A DNA stretch of 64,000 nt, from assembly GCA_031422315.1 (NCBI GenBank), contig JANOQN010000011.1, positions 1 to 64,000 on the forward strand, read 5' to 3'. The notes under the pieces were generated by a model. It ran no database searches, had not been told where the DNA came from, and was given only the letters and a program-made list of their open reading frames with translations. This stretch comes from JANNYA01 sp031422315 (GTDB lineage: Bacteria; Pseudomonadota; Gammaproteobacteria; Xanthomonadales; SZUA-5). This document shows positions 7,851 through 17,280 of this stretch, piece after piece. Numbering within the stretch: position 1 is the first letter of the stretch; every line of letters begins with the position of its first letter. A program made the position numbers and the translations under genes.

Positions 7851-10309
7851 GCCACACGCCCATGCAAACCCAGCTGCTAGCTGGGCACCCGAGCATCGAA
7901 GCGGCTGACTTCGCGCACGCATTTGCGCAGATGCATCAGCACGAGGCTGCGCCAACCGCGGCAGCGGTGCGCTTTAAGTGGTGCCACTTAATGGTGTTTG
8001 ATCAGCTGGGTGCGGGCGGTTTCGGCGAGGTATTTCGCGCTTTTGATGCCACCCTAAAGCGTGAAGTGGCGCTCAAACTGCGGCGTTCAAACCATCAATT
8101 CGCCCCGGCTGCGGGCCGTGCGTTTATCGAAGAAGCGCGGCGCTTGGCGCAGGTACGCCACCCTAATGTGCTGGCCGTGCATGGTGCTGGGGTGGATAAC
8201 GTTTTGGATCACGGGCGCGTTGGCATATGGACCGATTTAATCATCGGTGAAACCTTAGGCGAGCGGATCGCCCGCGATGGCCCAATGGCAGCGGTTGATC
8301 TGCTTCGATTGCTAACTGAGCTCAGCGCGGCTTTGGCGGCAGTGCACGCCAAAGCGATTGTGCACGGTGATTTGAAGCCAGCGAATGTCATGCAAGAAGC
8401 CGGGCAAGCGGGCCGCTTCGTACTCATGGATTTCGGCGCTGGGGCCAAGCTTGATGATCACGGGCAGGCGCGCTTAACTGCTGGGTCCATGCACTTTATG
8501 GCGCCAGAGCAGCGTATTGGCAAGCCATTGGGCACCGCCGCCGATCTTTATGCTTTGGGCGCAACCATCTTCTTTGCCGCGACCGGTCAAACATTAGCGC
8601 TTTTTGAAAACACACCAGCTACTGAACTGGCGCATTCGGTCAAGCTGCATTTGCTACGCAGCATGGCTGAAAATGCAAAACAGCTAGATCCAAAATGGCT
8701 TAACGCGCCCTTGGCGCAGCTTGTGGGTGAACTCCTGGCGCCCGAGCCTGAGGCTAGGCCGACTGCCGCCGTGTTTCTCAAGCGCTGCTATGCGCTGGCA
8801 AGCGCGCCCGCACGCCGCCAGCGCCAACGGCTTTACCGGGCGTTGACCGCCGTTTTGCTGCTTGCGCTGCTGGCAATCTCGGCGGCGCTGATGTTCACCC
8901 TGCACGCGCGCGATGCAATTGTTTTGGAACGTAATCGCGCGTTGAGCGTAAGGGACTTTTTGCTGTCCATTGTGCGCAACGCGGATCCATTGCAATCCGC
9001 GAATCCGACCCGCAATCTGACGGTGCTGTTTGAAAATGCAGTAATTGCGCTACCCCAGGCTTTCCCTGATGATCCGCGCTCAGAGGCGCAGCTACTAAAT
9101 CAATTCGGCCGCAGCCTACTGGTGTTGGATCAAGATGCCGCAGGCTTAGCCGCGCTGACCCGAGCGGATGCTTTGCTTGAACGTGCAGGAGTGGCCCACA
9201 CCGACGTTGGGCGCATTGACACTCGCTCCTATCTGGGGCGGGCCTATCGCATTCGCCGTGAATATGGGCCCGCGGCGCTGCTGGCGAATGCACAAGCAAA
9301 ATTGTGTACAGGTAATGTCCAAGCGCCTGCAAGCAGCTGCCTGCAAATCGTCAATGATCAAATTCAAGCGGTGGGTTACGGCGGAGATCCCGCGCGCGCC
9401 TTGGTGTTGGTGGAAGAAAATCTTGCGCGCGCAAACGCTGCGGATTTAGTCGGCCATGACCGCGCCGCTTTTAGTCAGTTTCTGCAAAGCTATATGCGCC
9501 GCGACTTGGCCGATTACGCCGGTGCGCGTGCCGCCATCATTAAGCTGATTGATCGCACCTTGAACGCATCCGAAGTTAACGCGCCCGGCATGCTGTTTGG
9601 CTTGATGTGGTTGGCCTTAAGCGCCGATGACTTGGGCAATGTCACACTGGCTAGATCGATCAACAATGATGCGTTGATCGGCTACGAGGCGCTCTATGGC
9701 AAAACATCGCACTACACCACCAGCGTACGGATACGTGCCGCAACTTTAGCCCTGCACGCGGGCGATACCCTTGCGGCGCGCCAGCTTGCACAGACTTTGA
9801 TGAGGTTGCCGAAAAGCGCGACTTACGCGCCTGTTATTGAGGCTGCGACCGTGCTGGCCGCACTCGCCGATGATGCATCGATCAGTGATAGCGCACTCGA
9901 TCTGGCGCTAAGTAGCCGCCAGCTGGCCCTGGGTGAACACGCCGCAATGGTGCTGGAGATGCGCATTGATCTCGCTGCGGTTGCAATCAAACGCCAACAA
10001 TGGCTGCGCGCAGAGCGTTTCTTGGAAACTGTGCGCGCCGATGTACACCAGCCCAGATACACTGCGTTGCAACCCATGTATAACCAGCAGACACACAATT
10101 TAGCAACGCGCGGGCCAAGCAAAAACCTGGAGCTTGCGGCAACGGCGAAAGCCAAAGTGCTTGCGCTATTAGCCGGGCAACAACGCCAAATATTTGATCC
10201 AGTCAGTGCTGATTGGGTTGGTCAATCGGTTCCAAATGCGGCAGCAAGTTCGCTTGAAATCGAGCAGGCGGCGGCCCGAATTCGTGCGGGCTACCCAAAA
10301 AGCAAGTGA
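7847..10309 (+). CDS. Membrane Ser/Thr protein kinase (PknB-type domain plus TPR-like sensor)
   Basis: 820 aa. The N-terminal kinase domain is intact: GAGGFGEVF at 55-63, Lys77 in VALKL, helix-C Glu in FIEEARR near 95, HGDLKPAN at 173-180 (a non-RD type with Gly before Asp), DFG at 195-197 and MAPEQ at 218-222. The membrane helix is at about 332-352 and is followed by about 465 residues of helical repeats outside the cytoplasm. The start codon shares ATGA with the preceding pseudokinase stop, implying translational coupling and equal amounts. The most likely targets are itself, the pseudokinase and the sigma factor at 4773; this is inferred from context. The PP2C at 3726 is the likely counter-enzyme. 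Confidence 0.93.
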   Translation: MSHTPMQTQLLAGHPSIEAADFAHAFAQMHQHEAAPTAAAVRFKWCHLMVFDQLGAGGFGEVFRAFDATLKREVALKLRRSNHQFAPAAGRAFIEEARRLAQVRHPNVLAVHGAGVDNVLDHGRVGIWTDLIIGETLGERIARDGPMAAVDLLRLLTELSAALAAVHAKAIVHGDLKPANVMQEAGQAGRFVLMDFGAGAKLDDHGQARLTAGSMHFMAPEQRIGKPLGTAADLYALGATIFFAATGQTLALFENTPATELAHSVKLHLLRSMAENAKQLDPKWLNAPLAQLVGELLAPEPEARPTAAVFLKRCYALASAPARRQRQRLYRALTAVLLLALLAISAALMFTLHARDAIVLERNRALSVRDFLLSIVRNADPLQSANPTRNLTVLFENAVIALPQAFPDDPRSEAQLLNQFGRSLLVLDQDAAGLAALTRADALLERAGVAHTDVGRIDTRSYLGRAYRIRREYGPAALLANAQAKLCTGNVQAPASSCLQIVNDQIQAVGYGGDPARALVLVEENLARANAADLVGHDRAAFSQFLQSYMRRDLADYAGARAAIIKLIDRTLNASEVNAPGMLFGLMWLALSADDLGNVTLARSINNDALIGYEALYGKTSHYTTSVRIRAATLALHAGDTLAARQLAQTLMRLPKSATYAPVIEAATVLAALADDASISDSALDLALSSRQLALGEHAAMVLEMRIDLAAVAIKRQQWLRAERFLETVRADVHQPRYTALQPMYNQQTHNLATRGPSKNLELAATAKAKVLALLAGQQRQIFDPVSADWVGQSVPNAAASSLEIEQAAARIRAGYPKSK

Positions 10310-10330
10310 TTAGAACTAGTGCAAGTGGCG

Positions 10331-11566
10331 CTAAGGCCCCCGATAGCGCAACACATCAATCGGAAAAATGCAGCGAAAACAACTGCCTACTCCCTGTTCG
10401 CTGCTGATCTCTAACCTAGCTTGATGTGCATTCAGCACGTGATTGACGATCGCCAAGCCAAGCCCAGTGCCGCCCGAATCGCGCGATCGGCTGCTGGAAA
10501 CGCGATAGAACCGTTCGGTCAAGCGCCCCAAATGCTGGCTTGGGATGCCAATCCCGCTGTCTTGCACTACTAACTGCCCGCCGCCGCTATGCCAAATCCA
10601 TCGCACGTCAATCCGGCCACCGGCTGGCGTGTAGCGCACAGCGTTGCTCAGCACATTTGAAAACGCGCTGCGCAGGTCTTTTTCGTCACCCAGAATATCC
10701 ATATCCAGGCTATTTTCTAACGAAATTAGATGCTTGCCTTGGCTGAGCGCTTGCGCATCTTGGATCACCGCGTGCAATAGCTGCACGGTGGCAACCACGT
10801 TTTTCTGCGGGTTTGCGCTTAGATCTTGCGCATTTTCCAAGCGCGCCAAAATAAGTAAATCCTCCACGATACGGATCATTCTGGTATTTTGCCGACGCAT
10901 CTCATCAAACATCGCGTTGTATTCTGGCAGCTCATCGGGCTCTAGCGTGTCCAAATAACCGTGCAGAACCGTCAGTGGCGTGCGCAATTCGTGGCTGACA
11001 TTCGCGACAAAATCACGCCGAACTTGCTCTAGGCGCATCAGCAAAGTGACGTCTCTGGCCACCAGTAGCCGCTCAGATGCGGGCAAATTCACCACGCGAA
11101 AACTCAAATTGATGTTCGCGTCTAATGGCGAAACCATCCTAAACATTGCGCTGCTGTCTTGCTGATCCAGCCATATCCGAAAACGCGGATCGCTCAGCCA
11201 ATCTAACTGCTGCGCAGGCTGATTCGGCGCACGCTTGCGCAACCCCAGCAGCGTTTTCGCATTGCGGTTATGCCAAATTACCTGGCAATCCGCGTCCAAC
11301 ACCAGCATTGCATCTGGCACCGAGCGCCCCAGCGTACGCACACTGCCGAGTAGGCGCCGCAGCCTTTGATTTTGTGTTTGCGTGCGGCTTAGTCTGCGAT
11401 TAAATCGCCTCGTAAGCCAACCAACAATGCCAAATGCGTAAACGCGCGGACGCTCGCTGTGCGTGAGCGTGTAAGCAATCCAGACGGCACACAACAGCTC
11501 GTAAGCTAGCCAGCCAAGCACGCCCACAAATAGTTCAACTGCGTATTGCGTGAGGAAATCAGACAT
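10331..11566 (-). CDS. phoR: PhoR-type sensor histidine kinase
   Basis: About 411 aa from the ATG at 11566 (MSDFLTQYAVELFV...); an upstream in-frame GTG at 11596 is possible. One hydrophobic segment near residues 10-35 anchors it, then a PAS-like domain (VPDAMLVLDADCQVIWHN), then the H-box FVANVSHELRTPLTVLHGYL with the phosphorylated His at 192, then an ATPase domain with GIGIPSQHLGRLTERFYR and GGTGLGLAIV. This is the usual short PhoR of phosphate-limitation signalling. phoB, which normally precedes phoR, is absent: ilvE lies 54 nt upstream of the chosen start on the same strand. The gene converges on the kinase gene ending at 10309. Confidence 0.85.
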   Translation of the reverse strand: MSDFLTQYAVELFVGVLGWLAYELLCAVWIAYTLTHSERPRVYAFGIVGWLTRRFNRRLSRTQTQNQRLRRLLGSVRTLGRSVPDAMLVLDADCQVIWHNRNAKTLLGLRKRAPNQPAQQLDWLSDPRFRIWLDQQDSSAMFRMVSPLDANINLSFRVVNLPASERLLVARDVTLLMRLEQVRRDFVANVSHELRTPLTVLHGYLDTLEPDELPEYNAMFDEMRRQNTRMIRIVEDLLILARLENAQDLSANPQKNVVATVQLLHAVIQDAQALSQGKHLISLENSLDMDILGDEKDLRSAFSNVLSNAVRYTPAGGRIDVRWIWHSGGGQLVVQDSGIGIPSQHLGRLTERFYRVSSSRSRDSGGTGLGLAIVNHVLNAHQARLEISSEQGVGSCFRCIFPIDVLRYRGP

Positions 11567-11620
11567 TCTGGGGGCAAAACCTATGCGAATACGCACAGTT
11601 CCAGGAAATACCGCAAACCG

Positions 11621-12535
11621 CTACACGTAATCCAACCAACCGAGGCGATCTTCAGTCGTGCCTTTGAACAGGCCAAAGAAACGCTCTTGCACCATGCGGG
11701 TTATCGGGCCCGGGTTTCCAGGGCCAACGACACGCCGATCAACCGAGCGAATCGGCGTGATTTCGGCGGCGGTGCCGGTCATGAATAGCTCGTCGGCAAG
11801 ATAGAGCATTTCGCGTGGAATGGTTTGCTCGACGACTTGAATGCCTTCATGGCGCAGGATTTTGATGGCGGTGTCGCGCGTGATGCCGTGCAGGATTGAC
11901 GAGGCAATCGCAGGCGTGTGGACTACGCCGTCCATGACGATAAAGATGTTCTCACCGGCGCCTTCACTGACGAAACCGTCAACTGTCAGTGCAATACCCT
12001 CTTGAAAGCCCAAACGCTTGGCTTCTCTGGAAATCAAGATGCTGGATAAATAGTTGCCGCCCGCTTTCGCTGTGGTCGGTAAGGTATTTGCGGCTACTCG
12101 CTGCCAAGTTGAAATGCATGCGTCAATGCCATCGGTAACCGCATTCGCGCCTAAATACGGGCCCCACACCCAGGCGGCAATCGCGGTTGAGGTAGGATTG
12201 TCTGCGCCCAAGCCAAAGCCACCGGCACCGCGCCAAGCAATCGGGCGCAAATAGGCGGAAGTCAGATTATTGATTTTGAGAATTTCGCGGCAGGCAGCAT
12301 TGATGTCATCAGGCGTGTGCTGAATTTCTAAATCGTACATGCGCGCCGAGTTGAAAAAGCGTTTGGTGTGATCTTTCAGGCGGAAAATGGCCGGGCCTTT
12401 GGGCGTGTCATAGCAGCGCACGCCTTCAAATACGCTGGAGCCATAGTGCAATGCATGCGTCATGACGTGTACATTGGCTTCAGCCCAGGGAACCATCTTG
12501 CCGTTGAACCAGATAAATGGAGGTGTGTTGCTCAT
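11621..12535 (-). CDS. ilvE: Branched-chain amino acid aminotransferase
   Basis: 304 aa, the usual length for class IV IlvE. It transfers the amino group between glutamate and the keto acids of Ile, Leu and Val, using PLP. The PLP-binding lysine is Lys157 in TTAKAGGNY; other family signatures are ALHYGSSVFEGVR near 28-40 and DGFVSEGAGENIF, followed by TGTAAEITPI. AGGA precedes the ATG at about 7 nt. The stop is 54 nt before phoR on the same strand, so read-through transcription into phoR is possible. Confidence 0.95.
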   Translation of the reverse strand: MSNTPPFIWFNGKMVPWAEANVHVMTHALHYGSSVFEGVRCYDTPKGPAIFRLKDHTKRFFNSARMYDLEIQHTPDDINAACREILKINNLTSAYLRPIAWRGAGGFGLGADNPTSTAIAAWVWGPYLGANAVTDGIDACISTWQRVAANTLPTTAKAGGNYLSSILISREAKRLGFQEGIALTVDGFVSEGAGENIFIVMDGVVHTPAIASSILHGITRDTAIKILRHEGIQVVEQTIPREMLYLADELFMTGTAAEITPIRSVDRRVVGPGNPGPITRMVQERFFGLFKGTTEDRLGWLDYV

Positions 12536-12706
12536 GATAAATTCCTAGCGTTGACATAAATTAGGCGAGGATCATAACGCGCAGGTCACGTCGATGGCGG
12601 CTTTTGATCGCCTAAAGGCAAATTTTTGAACTTAGGGCGCACCTGTTTGGCTATTTTACCGCTAGGCTTTGTGCGCTTTTGCTTGTTTGGATTTCATTTG
12701 AACGCA

Positions 12707-13429
12707 ATGTGGATACTTTTAGTGGCGCTGGCGTACTCGAGCGTTGGGCACGGTGGCGCTTCGGGCTATTTGGCGGTGATGGCGCTGCTCGGCACGCCGG
12801 CGGCGCAAATGCGGCCTAGCGCGTTGATCTTAAACATTCTAGTGGCGTGTATTGCCGCTGCGATGTTCACCAAAGTGCAACCGCTAGCGAAGTCAAGCAA
12901 GCTAACGCTTGCGCTGTTGTGCAGCACCTCGGTGCCTTGCGCTTTTTTAGGTGGTCGGTTGACGCTACCTGTGCAAATCTTTGAAGCGCTGCTGGCAGCA
13001 TTTTTAGCCATAGCCGCAGCACAGCTGCTGCGGCCGATAAGGACTGAAGAAAAGGTCAATGCCGTGCGCTCACTGCCTGCCCCGGCTGCACTGATGCTAG
13101 GCGCGCTGCTTGGGCTATTGGCGGGCTTGACCGGCATTGGCGGAGGCGTTTTACTGTCGCCGATTTTGGTGCTCGGACGCTTCGCGTGTTTGCGGCAAGC
13201 CGCCGCAATGTCGGCGGTTTTTATCGCACTGAACTCTGCTGCGGGGCTAGCTGCGCTGTTTTCACGCGACGCGATTCTGTTGCCAGCAGATTTTTGGCTT
13301 TGGCTAGTTGCTGGCGCAACCGGGGCAATTTTTGGCGCGCGCATCGGCTCGATTTGGTTGGCGCCGCTAGCCATGCGAGTGGCGTTGGCGGCAGTACTTT
13401 TATTGGCGGCGCTGCGCTTGCTAGGTTGA
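12707..13429 (+). CDS. TauE/SafE family permease
   Basis: About 240 aa, almost entirely hydrophobic, with roughly seven to eight predicted membrane helices. It shows the two TauE/SafE-type half repeats: SSVGHGGASGYLAVMALLG near the N-terminus and LLAGLTGIGGGVLLSPILVL in the middle. Members export sulfite, sulfoacetate or similar anions; the substrate here is not visible. The open frame reaches back to a TTG at 12626, but the ATG at 12707 fits the family N-terminus. It diverges from ilvE. Confidence 0.8.
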   Translation: MWILLVALAYSSVGHGGASGYLAVMALLGTPAAQMRPSALILNILVACIAAAMFTKVQPLAKSSKLTLALLCSTSVPCAFLGGRLTLPVQIFEALLAAFLAIAAAQLLRPIRTEEKVNAVRSLPAPAALMLGALLGLLAGLTGIGGGVLLSPILVLGRFACLRQAAAMSAVFIALNSAAGLAALFSRDAILLPADFWLWLVAGATGAIFGARIGSIWLAPLAMRVALAAVLLLAALRLLG

Positions 13430-13547
13430 AGTGAGTTTGAGCCGGTAGTCGAATTCGTCCGGTCGGTTCGCGCCGTGTTGATATGTATTTGTGTAACAAT
13501 CGCGCACGAGTTGTGATTTCCCCTTTCATTTAATTTTGGGCTTCAAT

Positions 13548-16316
13548 ATGGATTTTTTGCCGTTTGCCAAACTGAGCAATGTGTCAGTGCCGCCTAGAGT
13601 GCGCAGCATTTTAGAGTCGGCCTACCAGGTGCTTTGGAAAGCGAGTGAACCCAAGCTCAAAGCCGCGCTGGATGAGTTCGAAAGAGATTTATTTCGTCTC
13701 GCTGAAAAAGCCGGCACCAATGACGCGCAAAACCGCATTTTTGAAGCGCTGAAAGATTGCCGTAAAAAGAATTCGCAGGTCATCATTCGCTTTCGCAATG
13801 CCATTCAAACCGCCAGCCTTGCTTTGTTGACACCGCGAGCTGTTGAAGCGAAATCTGGACAAAAGCGCGCTACGCTCTCTTTGGTTGAAAATGCCGCGCT
13901 AGAAGAGGAACTGGCAGTATCGGAAATTTCAGCGCGCAGCGAAATCAAATGCACGCAGCAGCTGACTTATTTGGCTGTACGTTTTGCGGTATTAACCGGC
14001 GGCGCGCCGGTGGCGATTGACACGCTACCTTGCGGCCCGAAAATCATCATGCGGTCGGTCGCAACCGGCGCGGAAATTTTTGAAATGCCGCCTGCGCTCA
14101 AAGTGGACTTCTTGCGAACGTTTGATCGCCAGTTCATGGCGAAGCTGCCTGATTTGCTTGACAAAATTAACGAGCAGATGCGCGAACAGCGGGTTTTTGC
14201 GAATTTGGATTTGGGCTTAAATCGACGTTCCGCCAGCGAGCCGAAAGCGAACGAGGCGAAAGTAGAAGCAAAACCTATCGAGGCTAAAGTAGAGTCAAAG
14301 CCTATCGAGGCCAACGTAGAAAATCTTGACAAACCCGAACCGCCATTTGAAACACCAATAAGCCAAGCTCGCAATCCATTTACCCAAACACTTGGCCCTG
14401 CACCCAGTTCAGCAGCTAAACCCTTCGCATCGCCTGCACTACCCAAAGTAGAGCCGGCGCCGAGTGCGCCAATGCCTTCACATGATTTTGGTTTTGCAGG
14501 CGCGTTCGACTCGGGGTTTGGCGAGAATGCGCAGGATTTTGCAGGCGACAATCCGCAACCTAAGTTAGACGCGCGCGCACCTGCGCGTGCAACGCAAGCT
14601 GAGCCAAATGCACCCGCGCCAAGCAACGCAGCAAGCGCACGGCACGGCTTTTCAGGTTTTCCAAATTTTGCAGCAGCGCCACCAGCAGCGCCACCATCCG
14701 GCGCGCCAAAACCAGCCGACCCAAGCAATGGCGCGAATTCCCAGCCCAAGCAATCGAACTCAGAGGCAAGTGATACCGACACTGAGCTATTTTCTACGCT
14801 GCGTGAATTGCTGGGCGGCAAACGCTCGCATGCCCAGCCGGCCGACGATGCGACCGTGCCGATCGCTAGCCCGGAAGATCTGCAATCCGTATTGACCGTA
14901 CTGCAAAGTCAAACGGGGGCGCCAGTGATGGCAAACGGGCGCTGGGTTACCCGCCGCGTATCTCATATCAAGCAAGACTTGCAGAGCCAGCTGCGCCAGC
15001 TCAACGGCGGCAAAGCGATCAAGCTCAAAGCTGAAGATTCCGACACCTGCGATTTGGTCGGTATGTTGTTTGATCATTTGCTGCAAGACATTAAACCCAG
15101 TGCCAGCTCGCATACGCTAATTAACAAGTTGCAAGTGCCGGTCATGAAAGTCGCGCTCAGCGACAAGAGCTTTTTTAGCCGCCGCAATCACCCCGCGCGC
15201 CGATTGCTCAATTCAATTTCCGAAACCAGTCTGTTTTGGATGGAAGACGAAGTTGATCAGCCGCTGCTTGAGCGCATGCACATGGTGGTGGATCGCGTTA
15301 TTTCCGATTACGACCAGGATCACGGCATTTTCGAAACGATGCTCGGCGATTTAAATCGACACGTCAACACGCTGCAGCGTAAAGCCGAAGTGTCAGAAAA
15401 GCGCTACATCGACGCCGCAAAAGGCCGCGAACGCTTAGAAGTTGCCCGGCAAACTGCGACACTTGAGATTGAAAAACAAACTCGCGGAAAATTACTGCCA
15501 GAGCTGGTTTTGCACCTGCTCGAAAGCGCCTGGGCCGATGTGTTAGCGCTTACCCAACTGCGCGAAGGCGTCGATTCTGCTGATTTCCAAGAGCGTTTGT
15601 TAGCCGCCGAACAAGTGTCGCGCTGTTTTGATTTGGATAATCCGGTTTCAAAATCAGACTTCCAAGATGTACGTCCGGTGTTAGAAGATGGTATGGGTTT
15701 GGTGGGCTTTCACCCCGCTGAAATCGAGCGCACGCTCAACGCGGTTGAGGAGTTAGTGGTTGATGGCGAAGCGATTTTACCCACTTTAGAACCTGCAGAA
15801 GAACGCGTCGTTACCGAGTTGGTCAAGAGCAAATCCAGGCTTGGTGCGGCGCGGGAAGACAAGCCTGCAGATACAGTTGCCATCTCCGGTGGCGAATCGG
15901 TATTGGACGCGATTCAAACCGAGCGCCAAACGCTGCTCAGCCATTTACGCGGCAAAGAAAGCAAGCTGCCGCTCGGCGTGAAAGAGCAGCAAATGTTCGA
16001 AAAAATTAAGCAATTGCCGTTTGGTACTTGGTTCGAATTTACCGTAAATCAACAAGGCGAAAAAGTACGGCGCAAGCTCAGCTGGTTTTCACCGGTGACT
16101 TCCAAATGCCTGTTCGTTAACGCGCGCGGCGCCAAAGCCGAAGAGCGCTCACTCGAGCAGCTCGCGCGCGATTTGGTCCGCGGCAACGCCGAGATTTGGG
16201 AACAAGAAGATTTATCGCTGATTGATCGCGCCTGGCGCTCCATCAAAGACACTCTAAAAGGCATTACTGGCCGCAACACCAATGGCGACGAAGTATTCAC
16301 TGAGGCAACCGCATGA
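13548..16316 (+). CDS. DUF1631 family protein
   Basis: About 922 aa from the ATG at 13548; the frame opens at a TTG 12 nt earlier. The N-terminal part (about 1-230) is helical and begins LPFAKLSNVSVPPRVRSIL. A low-complexity Ala/Pro/Glu linker runs from about 230 to 410 and contains near-repeats of EAKVE(A/S)KPIEA. The C-terminal part (about 440-920) is the DUF1631 region, with a charged end. There is no signal peptide and no membrane segment. Homologues are common in Xanthomonadales and are sometimes mislabelled as thymidine phosphorylase; I see no such active site. The stop overlaps the PilZ gene (ATGA), suggesting a shared c-di-GMP-related task. Confidence 0.8.
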   Translation: MDFLPFAKLSNVSVPPRVRSILESAYQVLWKASEPKLKAALDEFERDLFRLAEKAGTNDAQNRIFEALKDCRKKNSQVIIRFRNAIQTASLALLTPRAVEAKSGQKRATLSLVENAALEEELAVSEISARSEIKCTQQLTYLAVRFAVLTGGAPVAIDTLPCGPKIIMRSVATGAEIFEMPPALKVDFLRTFDRQFMAKLPDLLDKINEQMREQRVFANLDLGLNRRSASEPKANEAKVEAKPIEAKVESKPIEANVENLDKPEPPFETPISQARNPFTQTLGPAPSSAAKPFASPALPKVEPAPSAPMPSHDFGFAGAFDSGFGENAQDFAGDNPQPKLDARAPARATQAEPNAPAPSNAASARHGFSGFPNFAAAPPAAPPSGAPKPADPSNGANSQPKQSNSEASDTDTELFSTLRELLGGKRSHAQPADDATVPIASPEDLQSVLTVLQSQTGAPVMANGRWVTRRVSHIKQDLQSQLRQLNGGKAIKLKAEDSDTCDLVGMLFDHLLQDIKPSASSHTLINKLQVPVMKVALSDKSFFSRRNHPARRLLNSISETSLFWMEDEVDQPLLERMHMVVDRVISDYDQDHGIFETMLGDLNRHVNTLQRKAEVSEKRYIDAAKGRERLEVARQTATLEIEKQTRGKLLPELVLHLLESAWADVLALTQLREGVDSADFQERLLAAEQVSRCFDLDNPVSKSDFQDVRPVLEDGMGLVGFHPAEIERTLNAVEELVVDGEAILPTLEPAEERVVTELVKSKSRLGAAREDKPADTVAISGGESVLDAIQTERQTLLSHLRGKESKLPLGVKEQQMFEKIKQLPFGTWFEFTVNQQGEKVRRKLSWFSPVTSKCLFVNARGAKAEERSLEQLARDLVRGNAEIWEQEDLSLIDRAWRSIKDTLKGITGRNTNGDEVFTEATA

Positions 16317-16660
16317 GCCACGCACACAAACGCAAATCGGCTCGCAAACGAGTCGCGCAAGTTATTATGGTCACGAATAGTTTTTCCGGCGAAAGCATAG
16401 GCCGAGTCGGCAATCTATCCAATGAAGGTTTGATGTTGCTGGCCCCAAAAGAATTGCCGGAAGAACATTATTATCAAATTGGCTTCAGTTTAGGCCCAGC
16501 CAATACCAACAAGATTGAAATAGGCATTCAATCACTGTGGTGCGATCAAGCCAAAAGCGCAAACACCTATTGGGTAGGCTGCAAAATCATCGACATTAGC
16601 CCTGAGGACACTTTGCTATTGCAACGTTGGGTTGAATTGGCTGCGGAGACGGTGCGCTAA
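16313..16660 (+). CDS. PilZ-domain protein
   Basis: 115 aa, one PilZ domain. Both parts of the c-di-GMP-binding signature are visible: R-x-x-x-R at residues 7-11 (RKSAR) and N-x-S-x-x-G at 34-39 (NLSNEG). A conserved strand with W-x-G-C-K-I follows near residues 86-93. It starts within the stop codon of the DUF1631 gene (ATGA overlap), so the two are made together. It probably acts as a c-di-GMP sensor that works with the DUF1631 protein; that partnership is inferred. Confidence 0.85.
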   Translation: MSHAHKRKSARKRVAQVIMVTNSFSGESIGRVGNLSNEGLMLLAPKELPEEHYYQIGFSLGPANTNKIEIGIQSLWCDQAKSANTYWVGCKIIDISPEDTLLLQRWVELAAETVR

Positions 16661-16694
16661 CGGGTCAAACTTGCGGTCTATCAGGTGAAACCAC

Positions 16695-17144
16695 ATGAAT
16701 CTACTGCCAAGCGCGTCCCAATTTCTAGTTGTACTCATTACATTGGCCAGTACTTTTGCGGCTGTCATGCTGCACTACGAATCTGGGCGGTTTTTAAGTC
16801 AATTGATTGAGCGCTCAAAGCGCCCGCATCGCCAGCGTATTTTGTATTTACTGTTTGGCTTGATCGCAGCGCATGTGGCCTCGATTTGGATATTCGCCGT
16901 TGCTTGTTGGGGTCTGATCGCGGTAGGCGTTAACGGTGAAATCACAGGTTACAGCAGCTTCAACTTGCTGGATTTCGTGTATCTATCATCCATTACCTAC
17001 AGCACCGTGGGTTATGGTGATTTGATTCCAAACGGCGATATCCGATTTTTGCTGGGTACGGAGGCGCTTGTTGGCATGACACTGATAACCTGGACCGCAT
17101 CGCTGACATTTGTCGAAATGCAGCGGCACTGGCAGAGGGATTGA
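16695..17144 (+). CDS. Two-pore-helix-type potassium channel subunit
   Basis: 149 aa with hydrophobic segments at about 8-26, 49-77 and 117-137. The P-loop between the last two has TYSTVGYGDLIP (101-112), where TVGYGD is the potassium selectivity filter. There is no cytoplasmic RCK or cyclic-nucleotide domain, so it belongs to the small ion-channel (Ion_trans_2) proteins. GGTGAAACCAC before the ATG is a fair ribosome site. It follows the PilZ gene by 34 nt and may be cotranscribed with it. Confidence 0.82.
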   Translation: MNLLPSASQFLVVLITLASTFAAVMLHYESGRFLSQLIERSKRPHRQRILYLLFGLIAAHVASIWIFAVACWGLIAVGVNGEITGYSSFNLLDFVYLSSITYSTVGYGDLIPNGDIRFLLGTEALVGMTLITWTASLTFVEMQRHWQRD

Positions 17145-17280
17145 TTGTGATTGAATTTCCGCTTTTCTGTGGCGCTCGCGTATGTAACGAGTACACCTCG
17201 CTCGTATTGCCTTGACCAGAGCGCCGACGGACGCGTTGCAAGTGGCTTACTAAACAATACGGCTTGCCAGTTCAAATCCC

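Noticed and set aside
13967..14821. 284-codon open frame on the minus strand
   Set aside because: Antisense to the Ala/Pro/Glu-rich linker of the DUF1631 gene; biased composition (Ser/Ala/Gly/Phe) with no recognisable domain. It is a shadow of the real gene.
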